Below, piece by piece: positions 1 through 11,457 of a stretch of DNA of 64,000 nt. Each line of letters starts with the position of its first letter. The stretch's first letter is position 1. Below the pieces are notes generated by a model, which had not been told where the DNA came from, made no database searches, and worked only from the letters and a program-made list of their open reading frames with translations. Source of the DNA: Phanerochaete sordida (Eukaryota; Basidiomycota; Agaricomycetes; Polyporales; Phanerochaetaceae); the NCBI GenBank assembly GCA_019973155.2, contig BPQB01000022.1, positions 1 to 64,000 of the forward strand, given 5' to 3'. A program made the translations under genes and the position numbers.

Positions 1-24
1 TGTATAAGCTTTCAAAATATAGTC

Positions 25-1184
25 TCATTTGATACATACTGCGAGAGAAACAAGGAAGGGATAGGGAATAAATGAGATGAAGAAATCGTGCCCGCCGAGC
101 GCAGCTTCGGCCCGTTTCCAACCTAGTTCGAAGAACTCCGGTAGTTTGTTCCAGACCTCCTGCTGCAATCCCCTGAAATGCGCGCGGTTCTTCTCAGAGC
201 ACCCCTCACAAAGCCCCGGAAGATTTTCCGGCCACTCTATGAGCTCACCGAGTCCCCTTAAGCAGTCATACCCCTTCCCCCTGCGAGCCAGATTGACCCA
301 GATGCGCAGCTGTGCATAATCGCACTTGCACCATTCTACGGCAGCACCGTGCAGCGCCGGTCTCCCGAGTCGACTGCTCTGGAACTTTGCCTTGATGTGC
401 GCGAAGTAGTGTGCGAGGAGCGCGCTGCGGCCGCGCGTAAAGCGGCGCATCGTCGCGGCGTCGAGGAGCGTCCAGCGCGCGGCGAGCGGCGGCACTACGG
501 GCACGGTGACGCGCGCGAGCCGCTCGGGAAGCCAGTCGATCTCTTCGCGCGTAATGGCGAGCTGGTAAAACGCCGCAGGGAGGAGCGCGCGCGCGTCGCG
601 GTGCTTCAGCGCGAACACGATTGCCGCGCCCGGCTCCGGATGTGTGGCGTCGATGCTCTGCGGGATGGTGTCGAGCTCGATCCGGCGCAGGTTCCACTCG
701 GCGAGGGTCTGCGGCCACATGGATGCTATGTGAGCGCAGACGGTCTGAGTGACAGTGTCTGCCATGTACTTCTCGGCGAGTGCGAGGAGGGGTTGTACGT
801 CGATGGGAATGTCCGCTCGCAGCGGGGACAGAAGACGGTGGTACAGAGCTCTGAGAGATTATGTCTTCATCAGCTCTCCTCACACAAAGTTATGCGACAT
901 GATCTGAGCGGGACGACGTACGTGGGGTCGTACATGGCCTCAAAAAAGCCCGCGAGATCATCCGCCTGATCGTACAGCTCGATAAGAGGCAGGTCATCGT
1001 AACGGCAACCGCCAGTACTGAAGGCTACAACAGTCATGTCTCGAAATATATCTGAGTTACGGGAGAGGATGGACCGATGTAGGCAGAATAGTATCTTCGA
1101 GGTCGCGTTCATGTGAGCCGATATGACGATGTTCCCATCGCCCATCCACAACGTGGGATGCTGCTGCGCAGATATGGTCTCCAT
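25..1184 (-). CDS. BTB/POZ domain protein, basidiomycete type
   Basis: Two exons read on the minus strand: 1184-922 and 850-25, joined across a 71 nt GT-AG intron, giving about 362 residues. The first exon holds the BTB/POZ fold typical of polypore paralogs: HPTLWMGDGNIVISA, a LHRSILSRNSDIFRDM stretch, then DDLPLIELYDQADDL and FFEAMYDP. BTB domains mediate dimerisation and often serve as adaptors for cullin-3 ubiquitin ligases or transcription complexes. The C-terminal 270 residues have no domain I can name, though a Cys cluster (LCEGCSEKNRAHF) near residue 320 recalls the conserved tail of these fungal BTB proteins. The ATG at 1184 is the first in frame; the open frame continues a little upstream without another ATG. 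The hydrophobic last 20 residues may be intron or untranslated sequence read through, so the 3' end is less sure. Confidence 0.75.
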
Positions 1185-1190
1185 CTGCAC

Positions 1191-2296
1191 GTTGTGCTGT
1201 TACCCTCGAGCGTGAAGGAGCAGATCGGTGGGAAGAGAACGAAGGACAGCCTTCGGAGCCGGTATGCAAGCCTGTGACTGTGCGATAGATCATTCCCGCT
1301 ACCCCTTTAGGGGTAAAAGGGTCTTAGGGTCGGACGGTGATGAAGGGTGACTGAGAGATTTTGAAGATCTGTTCAAAGCGCCCAGCTTCACGTGAATGGT
1401 CACGTGTATCCTATGAACTGGTGAGCGGGTCGCGTGGATCCACGTCTGTTTTGTACGCAACCTGTCACCATGTCCGCGCGCACTCTCGACGTCGGCGACC
1501 GGTTTGTATGTGTAGGTCACTATCGCGATCATACTCCTTTTATCAGAATCAACTATATTGCGGAGCGGTCCGTCGTGGCGAGCCGTTTCGCCGTGGAGAA
1601 ACGCGTGCGTTCCTCTTCGCGTAGTATGTACAGGCCTAGGAGCTGGTATTGCTCGTCGTCTCGCATCTGGACCGATGATAGTACCGTCGAGGAGTGGTGA
1701 GTTTTTGCTACATCTGCGATTGAAGTAGGGTATGTTACTGCGGTGGATATCGAGCTGCGAATGGATTGGATTCTGGATGCAGGAGCTCGCGTTCTGTGCG
1801 AATTCCGTGTGACTTTTCCCAGCCATGGCTTGATAATTTGATTCAGCCCTGAAGCATGAAGTGCAGTGGTAGCGGGGTCGGCCGCAATTTTGCGGCTTCC
1901 AGGATAATCAAAGATTAGATTAGATGAGCAGAGCCGGCGACAGCAGCACAGTCCACATAGAGCGAGTATGCCTGTGGTCCGTACTCCTTGCGACTATGGC
2001 TTCATATTCGCGTTAGACAATGGCTTCAAATGAGCTGTTTGTGGGGCTCGCGAGATTTTCGGTGCAAATGTCCATGAGCTCATGATACTGATCCTTCGTG
2101 CTACAAACAAGGCCTGGCTCAAGGCGAATTCTCAGACGCCTTTCAACGAGAATGGTACTATACACACTTCGAGGCCGTCGCATACCTGTCTCAATCGCTC
2201 TTGTGAGTTTCTTCTGAGAAGAACTGCTCCTCATTCTATTGTCGCGAATGACCGAACAAATGTAGGCATTTATATGCCACAGCGCGCCCACGCAGC
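1191..2296. other. intergenic, no supported gene
   Basis: Open frames of 80-175 codons exist on both strands (for example 1434-1700 plus and 1826-1299 minus), but none shows a recognisable motif, splice-compatible partner exon or paralog in the window. I see no repeat array. Confidence 0.5.
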
Positions 2297-3545
2297 CTAA
2301 TCCGCAAAAGCAACGTCTCTAACCGGGGCCTCCGAGCTCCCAGTCTTACTAGTAATATCTCTGACCCACTCCTCTCCAACAGAATCCGGGAGCGCCTCGC
2401 CGCCCACGCTGACGACACCGTCAATGTCGACATCGAGAGGGCTGGCCGTCCTCACTCCGTCCGCACTCTCGCGGATGATCTTGTAGGCGTACGTGACGTT
2501 GCGGCTGATGCCTACCAGCTTCATCCTGCCCGTCGGGGTGCCGAGCAGCGAGTTGATATTGTAGCCCTGTCATGCAGAACATGTCATACAGACGTGCGAG
2601 ACGTGCAAAAGATAGAATAAGACACACCCAGTAGTAATGGCCGTTATATCTGCGCACAGGGAATGAGCTCAAAGCGCGATGATCAATATGAATCACGTAC
2701 TTCTTGCCCTCGGCTGCACGGAATGGCGCCTGAGTTTAGCTGATACAATGCGGCTAGGCGACGGAAGGCAGAACGGGAACTCACTGCCAAGCATACTATC
2801 CTTTGTCAATCCGAACTTCTGTCCGTACTCCGTCGTCTCGCCGGTCGTGGTGATCACACGCATAATTGACAGCTTCTCGCGTGGGCCTACCCTGCGAGGT
2901 ATAGGTCTCGTCCAGCTGAACGCCGTGCGAAGATGGCGAGACACTTACTCCATGGTCAAGGAGTGCGACAGCGCGTACGACATCTCCTTCGTCTGCGCCG
3001 AAGACTGAGCCAAGTCGACGCTGACATCGAATCCAGACGAGGCGACGTTGAAGAGCGTAATATTCGCCCAAAGATTGATGGAGACTACACAGATACGCTG
3101 CAGTAAGCACAGGATAACCGGAAAGCGAGGATCCATACACACCGGATTCCTTCACGGAAACTGTCACGGTCCGCGTGTTCGTCCAAGACTCGGACCATGA
3201 GTCGGAGAAAGGCTTGCTGCTCTCCGTATTGTCGTAGGTCCAGGCCACCTCTTCCCGGCTGACGGAGGTCGGGATGCTACTGATGACGTACGGCCTGTCA
3301 ATCATAGTATTATAGGACCACCAGCTAGAAAGATTCCGAGTCAGCGTTCTATTTCTGGTCCCGCAGACCGAGTCATCGAAATATCTGAAAGCGTACTGGT
3401 AGTCCTTCGCGATGCTCTTGTTGAGGTGAATGTCGTTCTTGTCCTTCATTGTACCATCGCGCTTTGCGTTGGCTTTCTTGAAAACGTCGTTGATGGGCCA
3501 GCCAAGGTTCGCTAAGTCTTCCCAAGACGTCTTCGTCTGCGGCAT
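2297..3545 (-). CDS. aerolysin-like beta-rich protein, copy 1
   Basis: Seven exons on the minus strand: 3545-3397, 3324-3143, 3084-2949, 2891-2785, 2713-2701, 2649-2628 and 2566-2297, about 292 residues. Every junction is GT-AG and keeps frame. The first six exons have exactly the same lengths (149, 182, 136, 107, 13 and 22 nt) as the divergent paralog at 5308-6541, which strongly supports both models. The third exon encodes a long stretch of alternating polar and hydrophobic residues with a central SSG turn, flanked by Ser/Thr-rich strands. That pattern is characteristic of the membrane-inserting hairpin of aerolysin/ETX-MTX2-type pore-forming proteins. No signal peptide is visible. I did not recognise a named family, so the pore-forming role is inference; a lectin-like or other beta-rich role is possible. 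Known relatives of this fold in fungi act in defence. Confidence 0.7.
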
Positions 3546-5307
3546 GGCTGGATAGCGAGGTTGACGATTGATGCTCCGGTAAAGCGAGGATGACCAGGAG
3601 AGCCAGGGAGCGAGGTAAAGACAGCCACAGCTTTTGAACTTGACCTGTCTCTCAACGTAGTCATTCCCCGGATTCTGCATAGTAGGACGTACCAGGAAGT
3701 TACCCTGTCCATCCACGCTACAAGTGTCACGAGAACGGCGGGAAGATCCTCTACAATGCCAAATTCTCCGTCGGATGTCATACACGGATACAACGGGGAC
3801 GATTTGGGTGGTAAGCGTACTTATGATAGCGCAGAAGGATTCCTTTTTAGAAGAAAGGCACACAGTGCACGTCGTCGTCACTGAAGCTCATGACATTAGT
3901 CATGGAATGTGGTACGCGAACCATAAACTGTCTGTACACGTACACATGTTGCAATGCTTGGCTATCCATTGTTCCGCAAGCGTGGCCACGATAGGGGGGA
4001 GGTTAGGGGAGGATGGCTGAATACGCCGTTGGGAATGTGTGGGGAGATGCGAAATGGTTGACTGTCGCTTAGAATGTACGTTCTTCGCTACATCTGACAG
4101 GACAGGCAGAAGACACGTTACCATCTTTCCAACGCAGGGAATCTCAATACAATAGTCGTCCTGGAGAATCCACGGGCTTGCCGATGCCGCACCTCAAACA
4201 GCAGGTTCATCTCGCGTACGCAGTATGGCTCAGGCACGCCGCAGCCTGCAAGATGTACGTTTCTTGTCAGCTGATCAAGCGTAGCACGTCAACCGGACTT
4301 ACCGTGAGCCGTAACTTGCGCTTGACGTGGACCGCGGCCAGAAAGCAGATGCGTCATTGCTGCTCGATGGCAAACTGCGCGCGTGACACCGGTTGCCAAT
4401 TACGCACTGGCGGGGCAGACCTCGGCAGACGCCGATGGGGACGGCGCACTGGGCGCTGCTGCACCTTGCTCTACACTGCATATTCAATCAAGGTATCTTC
4501 GTGGACCGTTGCTCACGTATGCAGAGAACCTATTATGTAACGAAACATTGCACACATATCTCCACCACAGAACACGAGCCCAAAGCGACTGTCCTCGCCC
4601 GCATTTCGAAGCCTGTCGACTGCCGACTTGGTAGCATGCGCTTTTTAAGCCGCAACTCCGAACTTGATTCGTGCTACATGGAGCGTCAAACTTTCTGTCT
4701 GTACTTCTATACTCGAGAGTGACTCAGTATCGTCAGTCTTCCGTCAAGCTACATCTATTCTGGGCCGCCGTGCCTCTTGCGATGCACACACGTCGATTTC
4801 CAAAGTAAGCTATCGTCCATGCTGACGGCATAGTGATGTAAAAAACGGTCCCTTCATTGTGTCATATGATACTGACGCAAGTGGTTTCAGATAACAATTC
4901 GGATCCTGGCGTGTCGACGCTAGCAGACGCAGTGCACTCATTTCCTGGAACGCTTTGGCTGCATTATCATGGGAAGATGAGCGACCTAATGTCACTTATT
5001 GGCGTTTAGTCTGACAGGGCACGGAACGCGAAACATTTTAAGGGTCCTCCCTTTGTAGCACTCGTGACCATCGTCGCGAGAATGAGTAGTGAGCCTTCCT
5101 TGACTGCTACGGCCTCGCTTACGATGCGCACAAGACGTGCCACGACGAGCAGTTCTTGAAGCGCCTCTCAAGCACCACATAGATGCAAAATGCGATGGGA
5201 GAGACGCAGACAAGGGGCTATAAAGTCGCGCTTATGCACGCTTTGTCGCTCGCTCATTCTAGCTCGACCATCACACCGACCTTCAAGTTCACTTTCGCCC
5301 TCCAGTC
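3546..5307. promoter_or_regulatory. divergent intergenic region of the beta-rich protein pair
   Basis: This 1.76 kb region separates the 5' ends of the two paralogous genes. A TATAAA lies at 5219-5224, 84 nt before the plus-strand ATG at 5308. Open frames inside (for example 4178-4540) have no recognisable features. Upstream regulators may be shared by both genes, but I could not identify specific sites. Confidence 0.5.
5219..5224 (+). promoter_or_regulatory. TATA box of beta-rich protein copy 2
   Basis: TATAAA 84 nt upstream of the ATG at 5308, in a position usual for fungal core promoters. Confidence 0.5.
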
Positions 5308-6541
5308 ATGGCTCAGACGAAGACCTCCTGGGAGGACCTAGCGAATCTCGGCTGGCCCATCAACGACGTGTTTATCAAAGCGAATGCAAAGCGCAACGGA
5401 ACTATGAAGGACAAGAACGACATCCATCTGAACAAGAGTATTGCAGCGGACTACCAGTAAGCTCTACATATGCTTTACGTTCATGTCTTTACATCGTCGA
5501 GAATGATATGCTGATTAAAATTTGGCACAGATGGTGGTCCTACAACAAATTGATTGGCGATCCGCGAATTATCAGCAGCGTCCCGAACTCCGTCAGCCGT
5601 GAAGAAGTCGCTTGGGTCTACGACAACATGCAGAGCACCAGGCCTTTCCAGGACGCGTGGACAGAGACTTGGTCCAACACAAGCAGCGCGACAGTTTCCG
5701 TGCAAGCGTCAAGTACGAATGATTCTTGTAACATGATTCCCTGGCTTACTACAGCGTCGTCGCGCAGTTTCCATCAACATCTACGCAAGCGTCACGATTT
5801 TTGACGTCGCTTCATCAGGCTATGATATTACCGTCGACTTGGCCAGGTCCTGCGCCGAGTCGAAAGAGGCTTCCTACGCGTTGTCGCACTCCTGGGCAAT
5901 CGAGTAAGCACTCCTATACTCATATTATGGCCTTATGCTCACAGACGTACCTTATAGAGTGGACCCAGGCGAGAAGATGTCCATCATTCGTGTCATCACC
6001 ACGACCGGCGAGACTACCGAATACGGCCAGAAATTCGGAGTCACAAGCGACAGTATGGTCGGCAGTAAGCTTGTCGAGTGCGCCTTGCAAGGCTACGCTA
6101 ATATCCTTACTTGTCTGCAGCCGAGGGGCAAAAGTACGCTCCTTGAGGACGTTAAACATGGCTCCAACGTATGACCAATCTTCTGCGCTCACAGGTACAA
6201 CGGCCATTATTACTGGGTTTGCTTCGGGTCCCGTTCTTGGGTCCCGTTTGGCTTGCTAACGTATAGCTGCGCTAAAGGGCTACAACATCAACTCGCTCCT
6301 CGGGAACCCGCAGCGCGAGGTGAACATCATGGGCGTCAGCCGAAACGTCACGTACGCATTCAAGATCGTGCGCGAAAGTGTCAATGGCGTGGTCACGACC
6401 ACTCCTCTGCACATCGACTACCGCGACGTTGTCAGCGACTCCGGCGAGAAGCTCCCGGCTGCAGTCAGGGAGAGGTGGCTCAAGATCGCGGACAGAGCGG
6501 TCGGCGCAAGGGCTGTGAAGGAGGTCGTGCATGCAGACTAG
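5308..6541 (+). CDS. aerolysin-like beta-rich protein, copy 2
   Basis: Seven exons: 5308-5456, 5531-5712, 5768-5903, 5958-6064, 6121-6133, 6195-6216 and 6278-6541, about 290 residues. All introns are GT-AG, 54-74 nt long, and keep frame. A 13 nt exon (6121-6133) is followed by a 22 nt exon (6195-6216) encoding YNGHYYW; both are conserved with copy 1. Only the last exon differs in length, by six nucleotides. The N-terminus has no signal peptide. The middle carries two Trp-rich segments (WWSYN; EEVAWVYDN), then the alternating amphipathic hairpin, then Thr-rich strands (RVITTTGETTEYGQKFG). The overall plan suits a cytosolic protein released on wounding, as for other fungal aerolysin-fold proteins, but the family assignment is inferred from pattern only. 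The gene is intact. Confidence 0.75.
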
Positions 6542-7444
6542 AAGGAATAGACGGGTTTGATGCGTCCGGAGTGTCATGTTCTACAGTTCGATCCACTTGT
6601 GCTGTTTGTGTCCGCAGGGAGCCCATTATGTGTCATGAGCAAGGAGGCTCGACAAGTACACAATTTCTATGATCTTATCTTATCTGAGGGCGAACACCGT
6701 CAGCGTCTGACCTCGTCCGACTCGGTTATTTAGCGACTCGCGCTTTGCAATTCTCCTCACACGGCCACCCTATATGGAGATGACGGGGGGCTTGCGTGAA
6801 TAGAATCCCGTATTTTCTTGTAAGGGTCGATGATCTTCTTTGCTGCTGCCAGGGACATGGCGCTGATCCAGGGGTACAGTGCTAACCTGAGGGCCCTGAG
6901 CGACACATGTCTGTCTTGCGGCACCAGCGCCAGGCCGAAAGGTGTGCATGTACATTCTGTTGTTAATTTGTAGCCGGAATGCTCTCGATACATGCCCCTA
7001 GTAGATACGCACGTAAGGCACAGGTTGCCAAGGTAGATGCAGCCTCCTCTGCCTCTACGGAGGCTGCGGGAGTGGCATGGGATGCCACCTGGAGCTCCGT
7101 CATCCAGTCAAGCGCAGATCAAAAAGGCCAGCAATCTGCTTCTCACCGAGGTTCCGCTTCATCACCGCTGGGGGCGCGCCGCAAGAGCTCACAGGGAAAG
7201 GTTTACGCAGCGTCTGCTAGGTCCATACCGCGTGTTACGCCTGTGCATGTGGGTAAGTATCTCTCGGGCATTTGCCTCTTGCCTGAAACACATGGGGCGG
7301 GCTAGCTTCTTCCTGGGAAGGTAACATGCTAAAACAACACAGACTCGTTTAGCGCGTCTCAGAACGGTTATATAGGGCGAGCGTAGCCCGGGGAAAGGAA
7401 AAGCAGAGCACTCTAAGTTTTCGCCTCGTCTCATATCGCTCACC
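6542..7444. other. intergenic; TATA element of the ICMT-like gene
   Basis: No supported gene. A TATATA at 7369-7374 lies 75 nt before the ATG at 7445 and is probably that gene's core promoter element. Confidence 0.5.
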
Positions 7445-8223
7445 ATGACTCTGAACACAACCATTTCATTCAAGATACTCCTGCTTGTCGTTAACTCCGT
7501 ATGCGCACACATAACCTTCAGATCTCCCAATTCCGCTCCTCCGAAAGAAGAGCAGGCCAGATATGCAAAGCATGCGACATTCAGCTTCGGCGAGAACGGT
7601 TTCACCGCCGTTCACGCAGGTTTACTGACCAGAGTCGGTGCCGATCTTCTCGACTCTTGCGACGCTTCGCTGATATTATTCTTTAGCTCCTGGTCTACTC
7701 CGTGAACGTTGCTGCCTTCCTCGCTATCCTATCTGCCATCAGAGCTCCCTGCAATTGGCTGTGTCTCACGGCATCGCCGGGAGGCAATTCTCTCCAAGTT
7801 TCACCTGGCCTGGGGATTGGCACGTTCCTCATGGTGGTGGCCTCTGCTCTCCGCGTGGTCTGCTACAACCTTCTGGAACACTGCTTCACAGGCGAGCTCG
7901 CGATACGGAAGGATCACCGGCTCGTAACGCACGGACCGTACGCCGTTGTACGGCATCCGTCATACAGTGCCGCGTACGTCTTCATGGCGGGCGTTGTGCT
8001 CGCACATCTCGGGCCTACATCGCTCTCGGCCGAACTCGGGCTTTGGGAGCAGCCGGTAGGGGTGGTTGCCGGCGTCTTGCAGATTGCGTCGCTGGTGTAT
8101 ATCAGCGTGGTAATTGTGCTGAGAACGTGCAGGGAGGACGAGGTGCTTTCGGAACAGTTTGGAGAGACCTGGAAGGAGTGGGCGAAGCGTACGCCTGATC
8201 GTCTGGTTCCCGGAGTGTATTAG
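7445..8223 (+). CDS. isoprenylcysteine methyltransferase-like protein 1
   Basis: Two exons, 7445-7633 and 7687-8223, about 241 residues. The family (ICMT/Ste14, and related PEMT-like methyltransferases) uses S-adenosylmethionine to methylate lipidic substrates, classically the C-terminal prenylcysteine of CaaX proteins at the ER membrane. The cofactor-binding core is clear: ELAIRKDHRLVTHGPYAVVRHPSY in the middle, and FGETWKEWAKRTPDRLVPGVY at the end. Several hydrophobic helices precede and follow it. The N-terminal exon is a short hydrophobic helix plus a charged loop. The exon 1/2 junction is phase 0 and sits at the same point in all four paralogs of the window, which fixed the donor at 7634. 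Ste14 itself is usually single-copy, so these paralogs probably act on other or specialised substrates. Confidence 0.85.
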
Positions 8224-8986
8224 CGCATCGGGAATGACGGAGGTGAGTCGCCTGATATCGCGCAGGATGCTTAACCTGACCGATCTCAACGCATAAGCCA
8301 ATGTCGGCGTCGGTGCTGTAGCTCGTCAATGTATCACTAAATTTGGGTCGGTATCAGGTTGAGGTTCTTTCAGGCTTGAAGACATTATGCGACACGCTAC
8401 GTATATGGGATCGAGAAACGGACCCTTAGACGTGCACACTAGTACGCACCTTGCTGAAGCTTGGAGCTCGCGAGCCTGCCATGAGGTTCACAGGCCCATG
8501 GAGAACTGACCCTGGACGCACGTGGGCCGTAGCATTTCAAGAGACCTTCTCGTCGAAGTATGCCCTCATTGCACCCACGGGAGCAAATTATACTTTGACG
8601 GCGGCTGGGGGGGACACATGCAACGCTCAGGCCGCTGGTTCTTATTGTACCGTGCGGCAACGTCGAAGTGGTCGGAAAACGATTATTCTCTGAAGCTGGC
8701 TCCAATGGAACACATCATGGCGCGTAGCTCCAAAATAGGCTCACGTATTCGGCAGTTTGTGCAACTGCGTCACATTCCAGCTCTTACCACTGATTCTTAA
8801 GTATGACTCAAGGCGACGCATGCACCTAAATGGCGGCAAGGATGTCCACGGAATTGATTGACCATTGTCACCGTCGACGGCTCAAAAACGATTAACACCA
8901 GCGGTCTGAGTATCCTGGAAAGATTCTGATGAGGGCCGTCCAACTACGTCATGCAGAGCGTGAGGGCGCACCGGATGTACAAACGC
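8224..8986. other. intergenic between convergent ICMT-like genes
   Basis: No supported gene; short frames only. The two flanking genes converge here, so it should hold two 3' untranslated regions. Confidence 0.5.
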
Positions 8987-9773
8987 TCAATAGACACCAG
9001 GCACGAGCCTCCAGGGTGTGCACTGTAACCACGCCCGCCACTCGTCCCCAAACTCCCGCTCAAGCGCCGCGTCCTCCCTCGATACGCGGAGTAGAACTGT
9101 GACAGCGATGTGCGTTATAAGCGCAAGCTGGATGATTCCCGCAGTGAAGCCGAGCGCGCTGCGCCACAGGCCAAGCTCGGTGTAGAGCGAAGCGGGCCCG
9201 AGCTGGCTAATGGCAACATTTGCCAGGTATAGCAGACCCGACGTGTATCCCGGGTGTTGCACGATGGCGTACGGGCCGTCGGTCATGAGCTTGTGGTTGC
9301 GCCGGATCGCGAGCTCGAAGGTATAGCACTGCCCGAGTTTCTTGTATGACGCTGCGCGCAGCGCTGCTGCCGCGGTCATTAGAGTTGTGCCGATGAGGAA
9401 GCCAGCGGGGGCAAGGAAGACTTGTTGATCGTCATCGACAAGGACTGCAATCTGGAAGAATGTGGCGCTTCCAGGGCGACAAACACGGCGACAATGTAGG
9501 TCGCATTGACCATGTGGACGAGGTACTATGCGCCGACGACGTAAGTAAAAAGAACCTGGCTAAGCGGTCACCCGCCCTGACCTTGTTGGCGTATACTGCA
9601 TGGACAATTGTGAAGCCCGTCTCGCCGAAGCGCGGCCCTTTCTGATTCTCGTACTTAACTCTCTCCTCAGCATGAGGAGTAGTGTTCGGAGCTGTGCATG
9701 TGATGTGGGCCGAGACGGAGTTGGCGATAAGTAAAATGATTCTAAGGAAGACTGCCTTGGTGATGAACGTCAT
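8987..9773 (-). pseudogene. ICMT-like protein 2, probable frameshift
   Basis: Exon 1 is 9773-9582 and exon 2 is 9525-8987 on the minus strand. The C-terminal half is perfect for the family: ELAIRRNHKLMTDGPYAI, the HPGY of the cofactor loop, and FGDEWRAWLQCTPWRLVPGVY. Exon 2 is 539 nt, not a multiple of three, while its paralogs have 537, 543 and 540 nt. The frame that carries the first membrane helix (YLVHMVNATYIVAVFVALEAP) runs into a stop, and the frame that carries the cofactor core opens only further on. The shift falls between about 9465 and 9380. A 41 nt intron with donor GTCGCC would repair the frame but would delete a conserved helix, so a one- or two-base indel is more likely. A sequencing error cannot be excluded. 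A TATATAA lies at 9834-9840. Confidence 0.65.
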
Positions 9774-10672
9774 CGGCGACTTGGGGGTAGTACAGTGTAC
9801 CATAGGCCGCGGCGCGATGACGGTTATATAGCAAGCCCGAGAGAGAGACATGGCTTGCGAGTTGCCTTCTTTAAACGGGGGACCCTTCTCGCTGAAACGT
9901 CATCACGCCCCGCGCATAACCACAAACCTAGTGGTACGATACGGTGTAGATCGTTTCGGTCGGATGCATGGCTGAGTATAGGCGATGTCGAGACGTTCGG
10001 TGCAGACCCGATGAAGCGAAACATGCAAAGCCCGCTGTCCTCGAAGCCGGACCGGCAAGTACTACAAAGAGAATGCATGAGTAAGTATCCAGAGAGACAT
10101 CACATCCTCTCACTCGACAGTTTTCGTCGCTATCTAGATTCCTTCTGTATGGTGGATGGTGGAAGCGAAGCATGGTGGCAGGGCGCTAGGCCTCTCGTCA
10201 CGCGAGATAAGATTAGATCAAGAGCCACCATTTTCACCGAGTCCGTCGAGCTCGGAAGCACGCATGGTCTGAGACTTGAAACTGCACCACGAAGGCACGT
10301 TTTCGAGGATATAGAGCGCGGTGAGCACGTTTAAACATGCGCGGGAGCTGCTTGACTCAAAGTATTTTTGCGCATTGGCCCGGCGGCGATGTCTGCTGTA
10401 TCCTAGATCGGCGTCGTCGTCCAATTGCTGAAAATGTAGCATCACATAGCAAAATCGAGCAGATTGCGCTACAAGAAGCGTAAACAGCGCGTGCATCGCC
10501 TCGAGTAGAAATATGAGTCCATCTCCAGGTCACCAAGTGGGCGACGACTCTCCGAGGTGAGGTCCTGCGCTCGGACTATGCGGCGAGCTGATCTATAGAT
10601 GAATAACCAGCGTGAGTTCGCTCCGATCATAAATGGCTTCAAGGCTGGATGTCTGCGTACCTCTGCAATATC
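9774..10672. other. intergenic, no supported gene
   Basis: Contains the promoter side of ICMT-like 2 (TATATAA on the minus strand at 9834-9840) and the 3' side of ICMT-like 3. Open frames have no recognisable content. Confidence 0.5.
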
Positions 10673-11457
10673 TTAGTAGACATGAGGCAGGATGCGGCAC
10701 GGCGTGCGCACCGCCCAAGACCGCCACTCGTCTCCGAATGCTTCCTGGAGCGCATCGTCCTCTCGCTGCAGCCGCAACCATAATGTTCCCATTATATAGG
10801 TCAGCAGCATGCACTGCGCGGTGACGACAGCAATGCCTAGCGGCGTGCGCCAGAGCCCGAGGTCTGCGGCGAGTCCACCGGGCCCGAGGTGTCCGATGAT
10901 GAGGCCGGCGATGTTCAACACGCTACCCAAGTAGCTCGGGTGCCGCACCAGAGCGTATGGACCGTCGGTCACGAGCGTGTGTCCTTGTCTGATGGCGAGC
11001 TCGAAAGTGAAGTTGCGGCCGAGGCGGCGGTAGCAGGCGACGCGTAGCGCTGTGCCAAGGCACACGAGTAGTGTGCCGAGGACGAGCTGTGGGGAAACCT
11101 TGACAGAGCGCTGCTCGAGGGTCGGGAGCCAATCGCAGAGCTTTGCAGCATATGCGATCCCTGAGGCTGACAAAACGGATAGCAGGCTCAACGCGTAGAC
11201 GAGGTTGATAGTATACTGTATAGTGACCAATATCAGCTTACAAGATATTGAGCATCATCCACGAATGTGTTTATCGTCACCTTCAACAGTACTGCGGCAG
11301 GCATGAACCACTCCTCGAGCAGGTGCAGAGCCTTCTGCGATTCAAACTTCGCTCGCTCATTTGCTTCAGGAGCAGCAATGGGGGGCGTGATTGAAAGATG
11401 GCTGGAGATGTAACCTGTGATGAGCAGGGATGCTCTGAGAAAGAGGGCGGAGTTCAT
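10673..11457 (-). CDS. isoprenylcysteine methyltransferase-like protein 3
   Basis: Two exons on the minus strand, 11457-11281 and 11215-10673, about 239 residues. The acceptor at CTATACAG was chosen over a nearer one because it restores the same phase-0 junction and helix start (YTINLVYALSLL) seen in the other copies, and leaves a 65 nt intron with a CTGAT branch-like site. The SAM-binding core is ELAIRQGHTLVTDGPYALVR, then HPSYLG; the tail reads FGDEWRSWAVRTPCRILPHVY. PGVY is thus PHVY here. Five or so hydrophobic helices predict an integral ER-type membrane protein. A TTTATA on the plus strand at 11497-11502 (TATAAA on minus) lies 40 nt upstream of the ATG. Confidence 0.85.
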
